NCBI GenBank assembly: GCA_032718475.1
Contig: JAUCBJ010000165.1
Span: 18,386-82,385 of the forward strand
DNA: 64,000 nucleotides
Reading direction: 5' to 3'
Origin: Nemertoderma westbladi
Taxonomy: Eukaryota; Xenacoelomorpha; Nemertodermatida; Nemertodermatidae
Shown one piece after another: positions 31,714 to 44,200 of the stretch; position 1 is the first letter of the stretch, and each line of letters starts with the position of its first letter. The notes under the pieces are model-generated. The model saw nothing but the letters and a program-made list of their open reading frames with translations, was not told the origin of the DNA and did not search any database. Made by a program: the position numbers and the translations under genes.

Positions 31714-32583
31714 CTTACGAAGAACTGCTGCAAATTACATTGTTTATGATTACAGGATCTAACAGTACTTCATTTCACTGACGAAATCACTGCCACCGAC
31801 TTTTCTATCCAACGACCAGGAAGGAGCATTGCATAAAGCAAGGCGGATGTCAAAGATATTGTATTCCCTGAAGATGGTTTTGATGTCAGGGAAGATAACC
31901 AAAGAACTGCCAAAGGGAACAATCTTTGCAGCAGGGCAATTGGACAAACTCATCCGGTTTGTAAAATTTTCCATAACAATATATATTCCATGGTGGATAG
32001 ATTGTGGTTCACCATCAAATGCCCCTGTTCATGATCTAAAGCTTCTGCAAGGAATTGCAGAATACCCAGATCAGGTCATACAGAGATCAGCATTGAAGGT
32101 ATTTAAGAACCACTTATTTTACTTGACTGAGGAGTTATTACAAGGTATCTTACGAAGAACTGCTGCAAATTACATTGTTTATGATTACAGGATCTAACAG
32201 TACTTCATTTCACTGACGAAATCACTGCCACCGACTTTTCTATCCAACGACCAGGAAGGAGCATTGCATAAAGCAAGGCGGATGTCAAAGATATTGTATT
32301 CCCTGAAGATGGTTTTGATGTCAGGGAAGATAACCAAAGAACTGCCAAAGGGAACAATCTTTGCAGCAGGGCAATTGGACAAACTCATCCGGTTTGTAAA
32401 ATTTTCCATAACAATATATATTCCATGGTGGATAGATTGTGGTTCACCATCAAATGCCCCTGTTCATGATCTAAAGCTTCTGCAAGGAATTGCAGAATAC
32501 CCAGATCAGGTCATACAGAGATCAGCATTGAAGGCATTTAAGAACCACTTATTTTACTTGACTGAGGAGTTATTACAAGGTAT
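31714..32583 (+). repeat. 435-bp direct tandem duplication
   Basis: 31714-32148 and 32149-32583 are identical except for one base seen (T at about 32105 versus C at about 32540). 435 is a multiple of 3. Such identity means a very recent duplication or an assembly artefact. Confidence 0.9.
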
Positions 32584-33071
32584 CTGTTTATGAGAAGCAG
32601 CATAGGGCTGATAAGATGGTAACCCTAGTAACCACAAACCCACCAATTCATGGTACATCCACATATCACTTCACTAAGCGTTTTGGAACCACATATGGGA
32701 AACCTAAGATTCCAAATGTGTCAGAAACAAACATACGTAACCTGGAATTATGTGACTTTGTAGGTGAAGATTCAAGGGGATTTTTTAGTATCATGGATCT
32801 AGAATCTTCATTCATCCAAGTACCTGTTATTTCATGGCCCAGTGACATTTTTTATCTGCATTTCAAAGAGCAGTTGAAGATTTCAGGGTATTAAACGATA
32901 GTGCAGAGAGAGAGGGGTGTGAAGTTGGCAAGTGATTTCAGTTCAGTTGCAAAGATTGAAAAACGTTATCAATCTATTATACAGGTTGCTGAAAATGACC
33001 GTAAACGTGTGCCCAATCAGCGGAAATCCAAAAGAGCTCCAAAAGAAAGAACTTGTTTCTTAACTCTCTGA
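31829..33071 (+). pseudogene. Broken gene of an unidentified multi-copy family
   Basis: After the duplicated block the frames read PWWIDCGSPSNAPVHDLKLL, KAFKNHLFYLTEELLQGI, CLYEKQHRAD, then SSFIQVPVISWPSD, and after a frame change RVLNDSAER, GVKLASDFSSVAK and VAENDRKRVPNQRK to a stop at 33071. A GAGAGAGAG slip in the ER repeat may be the break. The peptide style (HLxYLTEEL, LNDSAERGVKL) recalls large uncharacterised proteins that recur in cnidarian-like genomes. I know no function and cannot check this from memory. The N-terminal part is missing and the stretch appears dead. Confidence 0.4.
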
Positions 33072-33990
33072 ACTTCATAGGTGTTGGTAGAGGCATTAAA
33101 TTTTCAGATTTGATTGAATTGGCATAACACTACTAATCATTGATGACTTATATTATAAGTAGTATAGTTGTGAATGATTTGCTGAATTAAAATAAAATGT
33201 ATTATTTTCTGTTATGTCCTATATATATTGACTCTATTTTAGTTTTGAGGATTTCTACCCCACTAAATTGACCATTGCGTTTTGATTGATACTAAGCACA
33301 AGTCTGAGAGGACTTAGGAAGTACGATTTTTAGTGAAACACAAATCCGAGAAGTGACGCACCAGTGAGTGTTGAATACCATGATCATAAACTGTACATTA
33401 TTGCCTGAACCAATCACTCTAGTCTTGTTTTGTGGGTGCCTACCCCCTCTAAATCGACCAATCGCGGATCGAATGAACCTAGTACAGTATCATAGGATTA
33501 CCAGAAGTTGGTTATTAAGAAAATGGAGGAAATATCACTGTCGCGCTAAATTGAACTGTAGTCCTGAAACTTTAGGGTGAGTCTGTTATGTGCACCTAGA
33601 CATGAATCAAAAGGGCAGTGATTTTTTATGTCCTTTTATTTGACTTTTTTTGTCCTCCTTTTTTACGAATTGTGCATAATGACTTTTGTTGTCCTTTTAA
33701 TGACTTTTGTTGTCCTTTTAATGACTTTTTATGTATGTATTTCTTCAAACTGTCAGACTGCTGATTTCTGGACTGTCAGACAGTTGATTTCAACATGCCT
33801 ATGCCAAAACATTCAAAATTTGTTGATTTCTGGTCTGTCGGACAGTTGGTTTCACTATGCCTGTGCCAAAACATTCCATGATTCCATGATTTATAGACTA
33901 TGAGATAGATTTCCATATGCGCCTGTGGTAAAAGACTCTAAATTTAATAGTTTGTGGTTGTTGTCGATAATCGATTACCACATGACGTAG
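33072..33990. repeat. Spacer with degenerate tandem repeats
   Basis: A block around CTACCCCACTAAATTGACC at 33250 recurs, diverged, at 33447. GACTTTTGTTGTCCTTTTAAT units repeat at 33660-33735. A 65-70 bp unit with CTGTCAGACAGTTGATTTC and TGCCAAAACATTC repeats about three times at 33755-33935. Confidence 0.65.
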
Positions 33991-33995
33991 CACAT

Positions 33996-36707
33996 TTAGA
34001 GAACATTGAGAGACGGTGCGACTATTTCCTCGCAAATTCGTCTATTTGGCATCCCAAAACCTCGACCGATTCCTCGTGACCGATCAGTTGTCACTACAGT
34101 TGGTAGAACGTCTGGGAACGCGCGAAAGGCGGACGACGCAGACCCAAGAGTAGCTTGCGCCCCCTGTTGATCAGCTGGTGTATGTCCCGATCCTCCTACT
34201 GGTTCTCTTGGAAGTGATACCGTATCCCGAGTAACTCGAATGGTCGGCTCAACTCCCTTGCGTTCTTCTACATTAATAATTTTCTTTAATTGTTGGCCCA
34301 CTTTCTGGACCCGTATGATCCTACCCTGCCCGTCCTGCCGAGGGTGACGTGCAGACGGCGCAACCGGAGTGGCTGGTATATTCGTCGCCTCTAGGACCTC
34401 CTCTTCCTCGAATACGCTCGCTCGTATACGTTTATGGTAAAACGCGGCTCGGTACGCCCATGCGACGGTTAACCAAGCTCCTTTATTCCGCTTTTCAGTT
34501 CGGAAACGATCGAATTCACCATACGTAATCCGATTAACGACTTTCTGAAAATTCCACGTGTTTTTGTTATCCGGGTGAATCTGTAGTAGATACTCGCGCA
34601 CCACTCGGAATCCGCTGTCGTGGGGCAAAATATCGACAACCTCGATAAGTTCGTCATATTGGGGCATAGCGGAGATATATCCTTCCGACATCATCGTCTG
34701 GGGATTTACCGCCCAAAATCCAAGATGCGCTCTCATCGGAAACCGTCTTCTTTGTGCCGATACATGTTCGTCGGCTAAATCTTCCCACTCATCAAATAAC
34801 TTCCTCACGAGTTTTACAGATTCGTGTTCATAAGGTATGTCTCTTAGTTGGCATTCAGATGCTCGATGTCCTTTTATATTGCAGTAAGTACATTGAGCCA
34901 TAAATCTCCAGCAAGTATAAAAGGTATGAGACCCTTGATCCCCACACCATCCACAGATTAGCTGAGTCGTAGTAATGTGCTTTCCACTGCACTTTGCCAT
35001 ATGATGTCCAGCGACGCCACATTTACTACACATCGTATTGGCAGGGTACCACACTCGTTCGTATATAAGATCTCCAATCGGTCGAGCGCTTCCTCCCACA
35101 CTATAATCGTAATCATCTGGATCTATGGGTTGGTAGGTTTCTGAAGGTTGTATACAAACTATAGCATCTGTTGCTTCAAGTTGTCGAATCTCCGTCTGAG
35201 ATTTCTTTGGGAGGTTCCTTTCTATCTCAAGAAGTTCCTCTAAAGGATCGTCGGCGATCGTAGTAGTTACTTCGAAATCATCACCAAGGTGACCGATAGG
35301 CGCGCGCGTCTGCCGTGATTCTTCCGTAATCTCCACGATACGTTCTCCTTCATAGGGTAACAATGTAAACATAGATGGTCTTTCGATAAGAGATTCCGCA
35401 CAGCGAAGATACACGTCTCGAAATATACTAAATCCTGCTCGAGTAAAGGCATTACACTGAGCGTCGGAGTTGTAGAAGGGTTCAAGGAATCGTCTAAACA
35501 CGTCGGTACGAATTCTCCCTTCCATGTAGAACGTATGATCTTCTCCGAGACAAAGTGGATGTCTTTTGAGAGTCCGAGACACAATGTCGGCGATTAGGCA
35601 AACATTCACTGACGACTCTATTGCTAAATAATATTGTAAGACCGCTCTTGGAGGTGACGTAATAGCCCAATACACGCATCCTCTCCATTTAAGCTGTGAT
35701 TCAAACTCACTCATATCTGGAGTATCACCTTCTCCATAAGTTTCAATATACTTGTTTCTCTTACCTTCCTTATAATCCCAATTGAATAACAGGTAGGAAA
35801 TGTATCCAGTTCCAGTCTTCTGAGTATTATACTCACGAAAATATCCCTGTTCTATAGACCACAAAATAAGAGGTCGAGTGTCGACGTAAGGTGTCGGTAG
35901 TCGGTCATCGCTGTCCGTCATGCCGGCGAAGTCGCTAATTAAATCCTCCCTTACTCCTGATCCAATCTTTACAACAGTTTTATCTAAAATCATGTTTCTT
36001 ACCATCTTCGGTAGCATTCTAGCGTCGATATTACAAGCTTGGTCCATCTTCTTTACTATGTCGGTGATAAGATGGTGTCGCTTTGTATTCGCTGGAGGTA
36101 TCGGCATTCGTTTGTCGCTCCTCTGTCTACTGAAAACGTGCAGGACTCCGTCCGCCGCTCTAATCTGTATAGTCTTAGAAGTCAAACTCTGCTGATGACT
36201 GCCGCCCTCGTTATCGTAAAACATGTAACCGTTTTCCTGAAACGATCTAAACGTCCTATTCCATTCATCCAACAATTCTTCCGAAGGTTGCCAAATCTTC
36301 TCTATATCCTTATCCTCTTCGAAACGAATAACCTTACCTCGCCAATCTGCGGCAATATCTGTATCCGACTCGAAGGTTCCGGTTCCAATCCATAAACGAA
36401 TCGTCTTGGTTAGATATCCTTTCAGATTACTCGGAGCTATATCAGCACCAGCTCTATCCAGTTCCTTAAAATCTTGGATATGAGGTGGAACGTTGTACAC
36501 GACCTTTTGAGTAATATGTCTACGTAAATCATATATCTTGCTCATATCGCTGAAAACAACTGCAGGAAGAAACTCCAAGTTCGAAATGATTTCTGGATGA
36601 TCCACGATGGGTATTTCGTACGTCGTATCCTGTCGGACTGGTATACTAATAGGGAAATTGAGTGTCATACTCAATGGTTTCGTAGTTGAAGTACTATACG
36701 GTTGCAT
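33996..36707 (-). CDS. Unrecognised 903-aa protein with three zinc knuckles
   Basis: A single intact frame starts at an ATG at 36707. I do not recognise the N-terminal 540 residues; they are rich in aromatic and charged residues. Three zinc-knuckle-like motifs lie at about 555-625: CSKCGVAGHHMAKC (C-x2-C-x4-H-x4-C), CGWCGDQGSHTFYTC (one residue longer in the loop) and CTYCNIKGHRASEC. The last 280 residues include a basic stretch (VQKVGQQLKKIINVEERKG) and a Ser/Pro/Gly-rich tail. Zinc knuckles suggest single-stranded nucleic acid binding, as in gag nucleocapsids. It starts 59 bp after the 285-aa ORF, in a different frame, on the same strand as the BEL gag-pol. It could be an accessory ORF of that element, a gag-like ORF of another element, or a host gene. 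Confidence 0.55.
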   Translation of the reverse strand: MQPYSTSTTKPLSMTLNFPISIPVRQDTTYEIPIVDHPEIISNLEFLPAVVFSDMSKIYDLRRHITQKVVYNVPPHIQDFKELDRAGADIAPSNLKGYLTKTIRLWIGTGTFESDTDIAADWRGKVIRFEEDKDIEKIWQPSEELLDEWNRTFRSFQENGYMFYDNEGGSHQQSLTSKTIQIRAADGVLHVFSRQRSDKRMPIPPANTKRHHLITDIVKKMDQACNIDARMLPKMVRNMILDKTVVKIGSGVREDLISDFAGMTDSDDRLPTPYVDTRPLILWSIEQGYFREYNTQKTGTGYISYLLFNWDYKEGKRNKYIETYGEGDTPDMSEFESQLKWRGCVYWAITSPPRAVLQYYLAIESSVNVCLIADIVSRTLKRHPLCLGEDHTFYMEGRIRTDVFRRFLEPFYNSDAQCNAFTRAGFSIFRDVYLRCAESLIERPSMFTLLPYEGERIVEITEESRQTRAPIGHLGDDFEVTTTIADDPLEELLEIERNLPKKSQTEIRQLEATDAIVCIQPSETYQPIDPDDYDYSVGGSARPIGDLIYERVWYPANTMCSKCGVAGHHMAKCSGKHITTTQLICGWCGDQGSHTFYTCWRFMAQCTYCNIKGHRASECQLRDIPYEHESVKLVRKLFDEWEDLADEHVSAQRRRFPMRAHLGFWAVNPQTMMSEGYISAMPQYDELIEVVDILPHDSGFRVVREYLLQIHPDNKNTWNFQKVVNRITYGEFDRFRTEKRNKGAWLTVAWAYRAAFYHKRIRASVFEEEEVLEATNIPATPVAPSARHPRQDGQGRIIRVQKVGQQLKKIINVEERKGVEPTIRVTRDTVSLPREPVGGSGHTPADQQGAQATLGSASSAFRAFPDVLPTVVTTDRSRGIGRGFGMPNRRICEEIVAPSLNVL

Positions 36708-36766
36708 TTCTCTTGTCCTCTCCGGGGATGCAATCTGTAGTCTCTGAATAACGTTTTGAGCAAAGT

Positions 36767-37624
36767 TTATGCTCTCGAAACTTCCGGTGTCATCTCCTTA
36801 GCTGGAGTTTGATCGTGTGACGTCCAATGGCAAGGTAGGCTCGCGAGTCTTCCACCCCATTCTTCCATCTCACCTTTCTCAAAAGCCTTGTAGGCTCTGT
36901 ATAGGCTAAGAGCTTCTTTCTTTTCGCGGGTTGACTGATTAGCCTCGTCCAGCGTAAGTTCAAATACATCGGGTTCAACAATCTTAGGTGGGTAAATGAC
37001 AGTTTCTCCCGCCTTTGGTCCGGTCATAGCAAATGAATGATATGGATTCGATAAAGGATACCCTCCTTCCTGGTAGCGTAGTTGTTGATGATTCGAACAC
37101 CTCGCCAATATCGGTTCGGGATTTTCCTTATTCAAACGCATCGGAATCGCATTTCGTTGTTCGCGCATACAAGAACCGCATTGATAATAAAGTTTATAAA
37201 CTGAAAATGCTTCCTTGGTTTCTCTATCGTCCCCTCGAGTTCGTCTGTAAAGATGCATTCCATCGAATTCATCGCGTACCGCGGGCATAGGTTCGTGCGC
37301 CTTCAGGTATTGCATGGTATGATACAAACGACTAATTTCAGTATCGGGGTCTTCGCTAATGTCTCCCGTATCACACAAAGCGTCGTACGGGTAAAGTTCG
37401 TTGAAGGTTTGGCGCAAACTTTCGATTCTTTCGTTTAATGCGTTTTGCCTTCTCTTTAATACGTTCGAGTCATATTTAGTTCTCGCGAGTTTCGCTGTAC
37501 TTTCCGATAATTCTTTTATACCGAATATAGTATAATCCTTGGCTCCAAATCTTTCGAATGGCGCTGCTGCCTCCTCTTGGATATCATATCCCCATCTCGG
37601 CTCTCCTTGTATCCCTTTCTCCAT
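36767..37624 (-). CDS. Unrecognised 285-aa protein
   Basis: An intact frame from an ATG at 37624. It has a helical, charged N-terminus (residues about 40-80, KRRQNALNERIESLRQTFNE) and a possible Cys site (YYQCGSCMREQ, then CSNH near residue 178) that could bind zinc. Near the C-terminus the codons for GGRLASL coincide with the 20-bp motif recurring through the BEL element. It lies 658 bp downstream of the BEL pol stop and 59 bp before the 903-aa ORF, same strand. No function is recognised. The shared motif argues that it belongs to the same element as gag-pol. Confidence 0.5.
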   Translation of the reverse strand: MEKGIQGEPRWGYDIQEEAAAPFERFGAKDYTIFGIKELSESTAKLARTKYDSNVLKRRQNALNERIESLRQTFNELYPYDALCDTGDISEDPDTEISRLYHTMQYLKAHEPMPAVRDEFDGMHLYRRTRGDDRETKEAFSVYKLYYQCGSCMREQRNAIPMRLNKENPEPILARCSNHQQLRYQEGGYPLSNPYHSFAMTGPKAGETVIYPPKIVEPDVFELTLDEANQSTREKKEALSLYRAYKAFEKGEMEEWGGRLASLPCHWTSHDQTPAKEMTPEVSRA

Positions 37625-38282
37625 AATTAGGGGTGTAGTTACATAATCATTACTACTAGAGGGAATACAACAGAGTTTGTAGTTAGTTGTGAGGAGACGT
37701 GAGAGTTTCGTCTGCCCTTTGGGCTCGACAACGCTCTAACCTCCTACCCATAGCCTAAGATCTAGGGTTTCTTTAATGACACGCTGCTTCTTATCTAAAA
37801 TTTTTTGCCGAAATAAAACGAATTTGGGCTAAACTGGCTGTGAGTCTAAAATACTCACTTTTTGATCCCAAACTATTATCAGAAAATAAGCAATCAAGAA
37901 TTAGTAATAAATATAGGGGAGTCTATTTTGACGTAACTTATTGAAACAAGACCGTGTAAAATTTAATTAAAATTTTAAGAAAGGCTCGCAAGTCTTCCTC
38001 TCTTGTTTCTCTAATTTTAAGTTCCACCCGACTGTACCCTGAAATCTATTCACTGGAGAAAATTTTAAAAATTTTTCAAATCCAAATGGATTGTCTAAAT
38101 TTTCGAAAATGTCTCAATATTGTGAGTTCCAAGTAGAATTCCATTTCGTATACCTACAAATCCCGCTCCTATGTGACACATAAGGGTACTACCCTCAATG
38201 TTCACATATAAAGACAATGGAATTCTACCGCTGTCCTTACTACAGTGTACAGGTACGTGGAAATCTATTTGTAAACTCCTAA
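37625..38282. other. Spacer between BEL pol and the downstream ORFs
   Basis: Non-coding. It contains AAGGCTCGCAAGTCTTCC at 37981-37998, identical over 25 bp (including the following CTCTTG) to the copy inside pol at 40509. No LTR ends, polypurine tract or poly-A signal can be assigned. Confidence 0.45.
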
Positions 38283-41200
38283 TTATTTACTAGTATTAGG
38301 TGGAGATTTGTAGTCTCCAGACTCGTTACGAGTCTCTTCAAGAAGTACGAGACGTTGAGTCGGTCTGTCTACTGTACGACCGTCAATTGTCCGTACCGTC
38401 ACAGTTCTTGTCACTCCATCCATAGATGGATGTGTGGCTAAAATTACACCTGTTATCCAGAAGCGTCTTTTTAGATTCACTTCTGCTAACAGCACGTGAT
38501 CTCCCGGCTTTAATGCGTGGGTGTTATTGTACCAGGTTGTTCTGGCAGAAATAGAGGGCAAATAATGGTTTTGCCATATTTCCCAGAATTTGTTAGCCAG
38601 TAGTTGCGTGATTTTCCACGCTTTTCTACCGTAGCTGTCGCTTTCTGTTGGAATAGAAATCGGCGTCAAGGTAGTCGGTGCCTGCATAAGCAGGTGTGCC
38701 GGTGTCAAAGCAAACTGAGATTGTTTGTCATCGGGTACTAATACTATTGGTCTAGTATTTAGTATTGCCTCGATTTCAACAAACAATGTTGTCAGTTGGT
38801 CGTCTGTCAGTATGTGGTTTACTGGAATGACCTTTGCCATGGCTGTCTTGATAGATCTAATCAATCTCTCCCAGACTCCGCCTCTCCATGGACTATCTGG
38901 AGGATTAAACTTCCAAACAATCTTGTGAGGTTGTAGTTCGTTCGAGATTTGATCATGATCTAATTTCTTAAAGGCTCTAGCAATCTCATTCCGAGCACCA
39001 ACAAAGTTTGTCCCTTGGTCTGAGTACAAGCATTTCACTAGTCCGCGTCTAGCGATAAATCGCCGCAGTGCTAGTATAAACGCGTTGGTGGAAAGATCCA
39101 TCACACGTTCAATGTGAACTGCCCTACTGGACATACATGTGAAAATCAGTCCCCAGCGTTTTACTAGTATGCGTCCACGTTTCGTATGGATTGGACCAAA
39201 GCAATCAATTCCAGTCTCTGTAAAAGGTGGTCTGAATGCTTGAAGTCGTGCTTGTGGTAGTTCACTCATTTCTTGGGTACCTATTCTAGAATGTACCTTT
39301 TTACAAATAATACACGTACGTGTCACTGAACTTAACGCTTTACTGGGTCTAATTAATACAAATCTAGTACGTAAGTAGGAAAGACAGTGGTGTCTTCCAG
39401 CGTGTTTCAGATGTAGATGTGCGTCCAGTATCATTGCACGTTGAAGTTCGTGATGTTGCGGTATTATTATTGGGTACCTAAAGTTTGTGTTAAAGTCAAT
39501 GTTTTGAAGCCGAGATTTATGACAAATTAAGCCATTATAAATAATCGGACTCCAACTCAGTATTGGTGACGACTTGATTGGTTGACCTTGATTTATAGAT
39601 GTGAATTCGCGCGCGAAATATCGCAGTTGGTAATGGCGAATTAATTTAATCTCACACCTGTCAATCTCAGCCAATGTAAGTCGACGTGTAAAGTCTCGTT
39701 TGCCTTTTACGTATTGTACAAAACGTACAATCCACGCTAATTTTCGGCAAGCGTTTGACCAAGAGTCTGTTAGGTTTACAATACGATCTACGTAAGTATT
39801 TGTGACGTCATCAGGTAAGTCAATGGAGAACTTGGAAGGTTTTGAATTACTAGAAGGGCCCACGGGTCCACCGGTAGGTATTCCCTTGTTGACTGTTGAT
39901 CCGTCCGGGTCTACAAGTAATTTGTCCTTCTTCGTCTTCTTACCTTGATCGTCAGTACTTTGTAAGTCGATCGTTAATGGTGGTTTGAACTCTATGGGGT
40001 CAGCAGGTTTCGGTAAACTTATTTTTCTGCCGACATTAATCCCAGGTCTCACCATAGGTTGCAAGTTCGGTATGTCTCTTGAGCGCAAAGTAACACCTGT
40101 ATTTACATTAGCGTAGGTACTACCCACATCTGTAATACATGAGGTTTCACCGTGCTTATGGTTGCTCAAGTGTGTCAAAATTGGTAGTTTGTCAATACAA
40201 GACCGCTCCAATAGGGAAACTGCGGCTTTACTGTTAGTCGATATGTTACTAGTGTCTGGTAGAACATTTTGTGATGTTTCTGACAAAATGTCTAGTCGAC
40301 TGTCTAGTAATGTGTCTGGCGATACGTCTGGTAACGTATCTGGTTGTTTGTCAATAGAAGGCCGCTCCAATAGGGAAACTGCGGCTTTACTGTTAGTCGA
40401 TATGTTACTAGTGTCTGATAGAACATTTTGTGATGTTTCTGACAAAATGTCTAGTCGACCGTCTAGTAACGTGTCTGGTTGACCGTCTGGCGATATGTCT
40501 GGTGTGGAAAGGCTCGCAAGTCTTCCTCTCTTGACCTTTGAAGTTATATCTTTCCATTTCGCCTTCGGTTTTTTCTTGAGTTTCGCCGCCGTCGTCTTTT
40601 TCTTTGCCTTCCCCTTTTTTGGTTTCTTGATTTCCGCGTCTTTAGGCATAGTGTTAGACTTGTTGTCGTATAGTGGCGGCCAATGTAGTGTTGAACCTTG
40701 TAAGAATTGTGGTCCGTGTTGCCAAAATTCTTTGTTTTCCGGTTTACAGAATTCCTCAGGCATCATTCCTCGCGACGCAATATCAGCTGGGTTTTGTGGT
40801 CCGGGACAATGTCGCCAATCCTCTTTTATCGAACGGTCTAGAATTTCTGCGCGACGGTTAGCTACGAATGTCTTGAATTCAAGCGTGTCGTTGTTTATGT
40901 AAAATAAAACCAACGTCGCGTCAGTCCAATAAAATATCTGTAAACTCGACTGTAGTTCTGTCTGTATGAGGTTCACGATGGTGGTTGACAGGGTTGCGGC
41001 TTGTAGCTCAGCTCGTGGTGTCATCATATACTTAGTAGGCATGGTCTTAGCCTTAGAAGTAATGAGCGAAACATCGAACTCGTCTGAGTCTACTTGTCTG
41101 CGCAAGTACGCTGCCACACCAAAACCGTTGTCACTGGCGTCAGTAAAACAGTGTAGTTCCAAGTTGTCAGGAAATGTACTTTGTAATGGAAAGTAAACCC

Positions 41201-44200
41201 TGGGTATGGAATAATCCTCTAGCGAAGATAATTCCGCCTCCCAGGTCTTCCATAAGTCCACTTGGTCTGATGAGATCGGCTCGTCCCATGTTAGTCCATC
41301 CTTCCATATACTGCGCATATAAATGCAGGCTTGCAGTATCACTGGACTGATGAATCCTAACGGATCGAACAATCGGCTCAATTTTGACAAGCATGATCTC
41401 TTTGTCAGTGTGTTCTCTTGACTGTCCAGTCTCACCTTCACTCGGAAGTTGTCCGTGTTTGGGTCCCAAAAGAGCCCCAACACCTTGGTCGTCGGTAGTG
41501 GTTCGAACTCTAGGTCTATGTCACCACCTCCACGCTCAGTCGTTCCGAATGAGTCTACTAATTCGGCACTGTTTGAGGCGAATTTGGTGAGGTTAAAACC
41601 TCCGCCCGCTAAGCAGTCCCGTAATTGATGTGCTACTGTTGTAGCACGTTCTACAGTGTCGCAACTCTGTAAACCGTCGTCGACGTAAAAGTCACGTTCC
41701 ACAATTCTAATTATCTCTGGGTCATATAGGTGTTTCTGATCCCTAGCGGCCTGCTTTAGGGCGTACATCGTGCAATTTGGGCTGTCTCTGGCACCGAAAA
41801 CGCGAACTTGCATTTGGTAAGTCGCCGGTGGTAAACTTAAGTCTCCTTCCGGGTACCAGAGAAACCGCAAACTGTCTCTGTCTCGCTCTAACGCTCTCAC
41901 TTGGTGAAACATCGCTTCAACGTCACAAGTAAAAGCTACTTGACGCTGACGGAAGCGCATAATCACCCCCATAAGATAATTATTCATGTTTGGTCCATCC
42001 ATCAACTCACTATTGAGGGACATTCCCTCAAACAGAGCCGCACAGTCATTGACTACGCGTACTTTATCTGGTTTGTCGGGGTGTCTCACATAGTGATGTG
42101 GCAAGTAATAGGTTTGGTCAGTCACTATCTCCGGGTTAGTCATTTGGATAGCGTATCCTTTAGTCAAATATGTCTCCATCTGAGTGTTGTACTGCAGATG
42201 GGCTTTCTCGTCCTTTAATAGACGTTGCCGTATTGAGTGTAGACGTCTCAAGGCTAGTGGATAGTTGTTTATGAGTTTAGGACTTTGGCTACGCCATAAC
42301 ATCCCTACCTCATAATGTCCGTCCTCCGTCTGTCGGATAGTATCTTCCATGATCTTCAGAGATTGTTTCTCCTGTTCCGACATACAAGGTTCGTAGCTAC
42401 CAGGTTCAGCTGTATCTTGTTCTAACCACCTGATAGTCTTCTCCGTTAATTCTTTGTCCAATGCGGCTTGTTCCAACTGATGATTTCTCAACGCGTCATC
42501 ATCGATATCGACGGGCACTGTTGAGGTTATTGGGGTAGGTAGACTCGCAAGCCTATCATCTGTCGTCGATGGAATCTCTAGCTGACTCGTCTTCTCCCCA
42601 AGTTCTAAACTCACCTGGTGGGTTAGCTGCTCCTTGTGACTTATCATACTAGTTACACGTCTGTCATGTTTTGTCAACTGTAGTGTAGTATGGTTCACGT
42701 CGTGTGAAAAGGAATGAATTGAATTTGTAGTTAATAAGCTACATGTACTCTGTACATCGTCTTCCTCGTCACTTACGTCTAGTGTGCGCACAGGCGCTCG
42801 AGTATACCACCCTATCGGCGTTCTGCAGGCGTATGCGTTTCCCGCTACTACTGCCGATGGTCTAGTTTCCCACACCTGATGTAGGTTGAATTGGTCCGTC
42901 CCGATCAGCATTGCTACCGATCTATAATTGACAGGACATTCAGGTACACCAAGGTGTCTGAAATACTTACGGTCCTCTAGAGATTGTTCCGGCACTGGAC
43001 CTAGTAGGTTACTAAAGTCCTTCGTGGCCGCAAAGGTTAGATCTTTAAAGGGTAACAAAGACCTCTCCCTCTCGCTGTGTTGCGATTTTGGAAGAAGAGA
43101 GTCTAAGTCCAACTTAACTCGTGTCACTGGTATTGCACGCTGTCCGTGCATACTACTTACTGTATAACTGACGCGCTTACCTTGTTTAAGATCCGTCACT
43201 ACGTCAGCTATCTTTTCGTCCACGTAGCTGTGAGATGAGGCTGAATCTAGAATAGCGTAGATTCTTTTACTCCCCTTTGTGCCAGTAACCTTAATCGGAA
43301 TTACACTGAATCCCTTCAGTTGGTCAGTAGTCAGAAGCGCGATCGACGGTTGTTCGTCTCCATTGGAATATTCGTCGTCGTCTTCTAACTCTTCGTCCGA
43401 CGATCCGGATTGTTCTGAGAAGCAATCCTCAATATGGGTCACGAAGGTTGGAGTCGTTTTCGATTCTCGTTTTCTATAGGCCGCATCACATCTCGCTGCT
43501 GCTTCCGGGTGTTCCCTGGCGAAGCGTTTTGTCGGTGTGTGGCTGTCTGTATGGAGCAGACCGTCATGGTTGCGTCCACAGGATGGACAAGTGTCGGTAT
43601 TTGGGCAATCTTTACGGACGTGTCCGTGTCGCGTACACCGCCAACAAGAGTCCAATGGCCGTATTTGCAGCCGTCGTTCTTCTGAGTTCAACTCGCGAAA
43701 TTGTCGACAACCCCTCAACTTGTGACCGATATACCGCTTACCTAGATGCTCGCAGTATTGGCAGCCACTGAAGTCGGTACCAAGTTGCTGTCTCGTCTGT
43801 TTTGTCCCAATGGGCGCAGATACTCTACTACCGTCCGAGAATTGTCGTGATTCCGTCGGTGTGGCGTAAGTGGCCGTCTTGGTGGATGTTGTCTGGGGTT
43901 TTTGTCGGTTGGAGGATGGCAGTGTGATTCCTTCTGCCACGATGTGCTGGTCAGTGTAGTTAGATCGAGTTTCTACTACTGCCTCCCTGGATATTAAAAG
44001 GTACACATCTTCTAATTTTAAGAATCCTCCCCGCTCTTCTCGCTGGTATTCGACCTTTCTCCACTCCCGACGAAGTCGATGGTGGAGTCGTCCTATAATC
44101 TTTAATAGGACAGTAGGGGTATTCCCGTAATCAAGTTGTCCAATGGATCTTAAAGTAGTGATAGCGTTTTTTATCTCGTCGGCCAGTTTTAATAAGTCGA

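Noticed and set aside
6018-37624. Homology between the 6.0-6.7 kb remnant and the 285-aa ORF
   Set aside because: Both have a charged helix and scattered Cys residues, but no aligned motif longer than a few residues could be found by eye.
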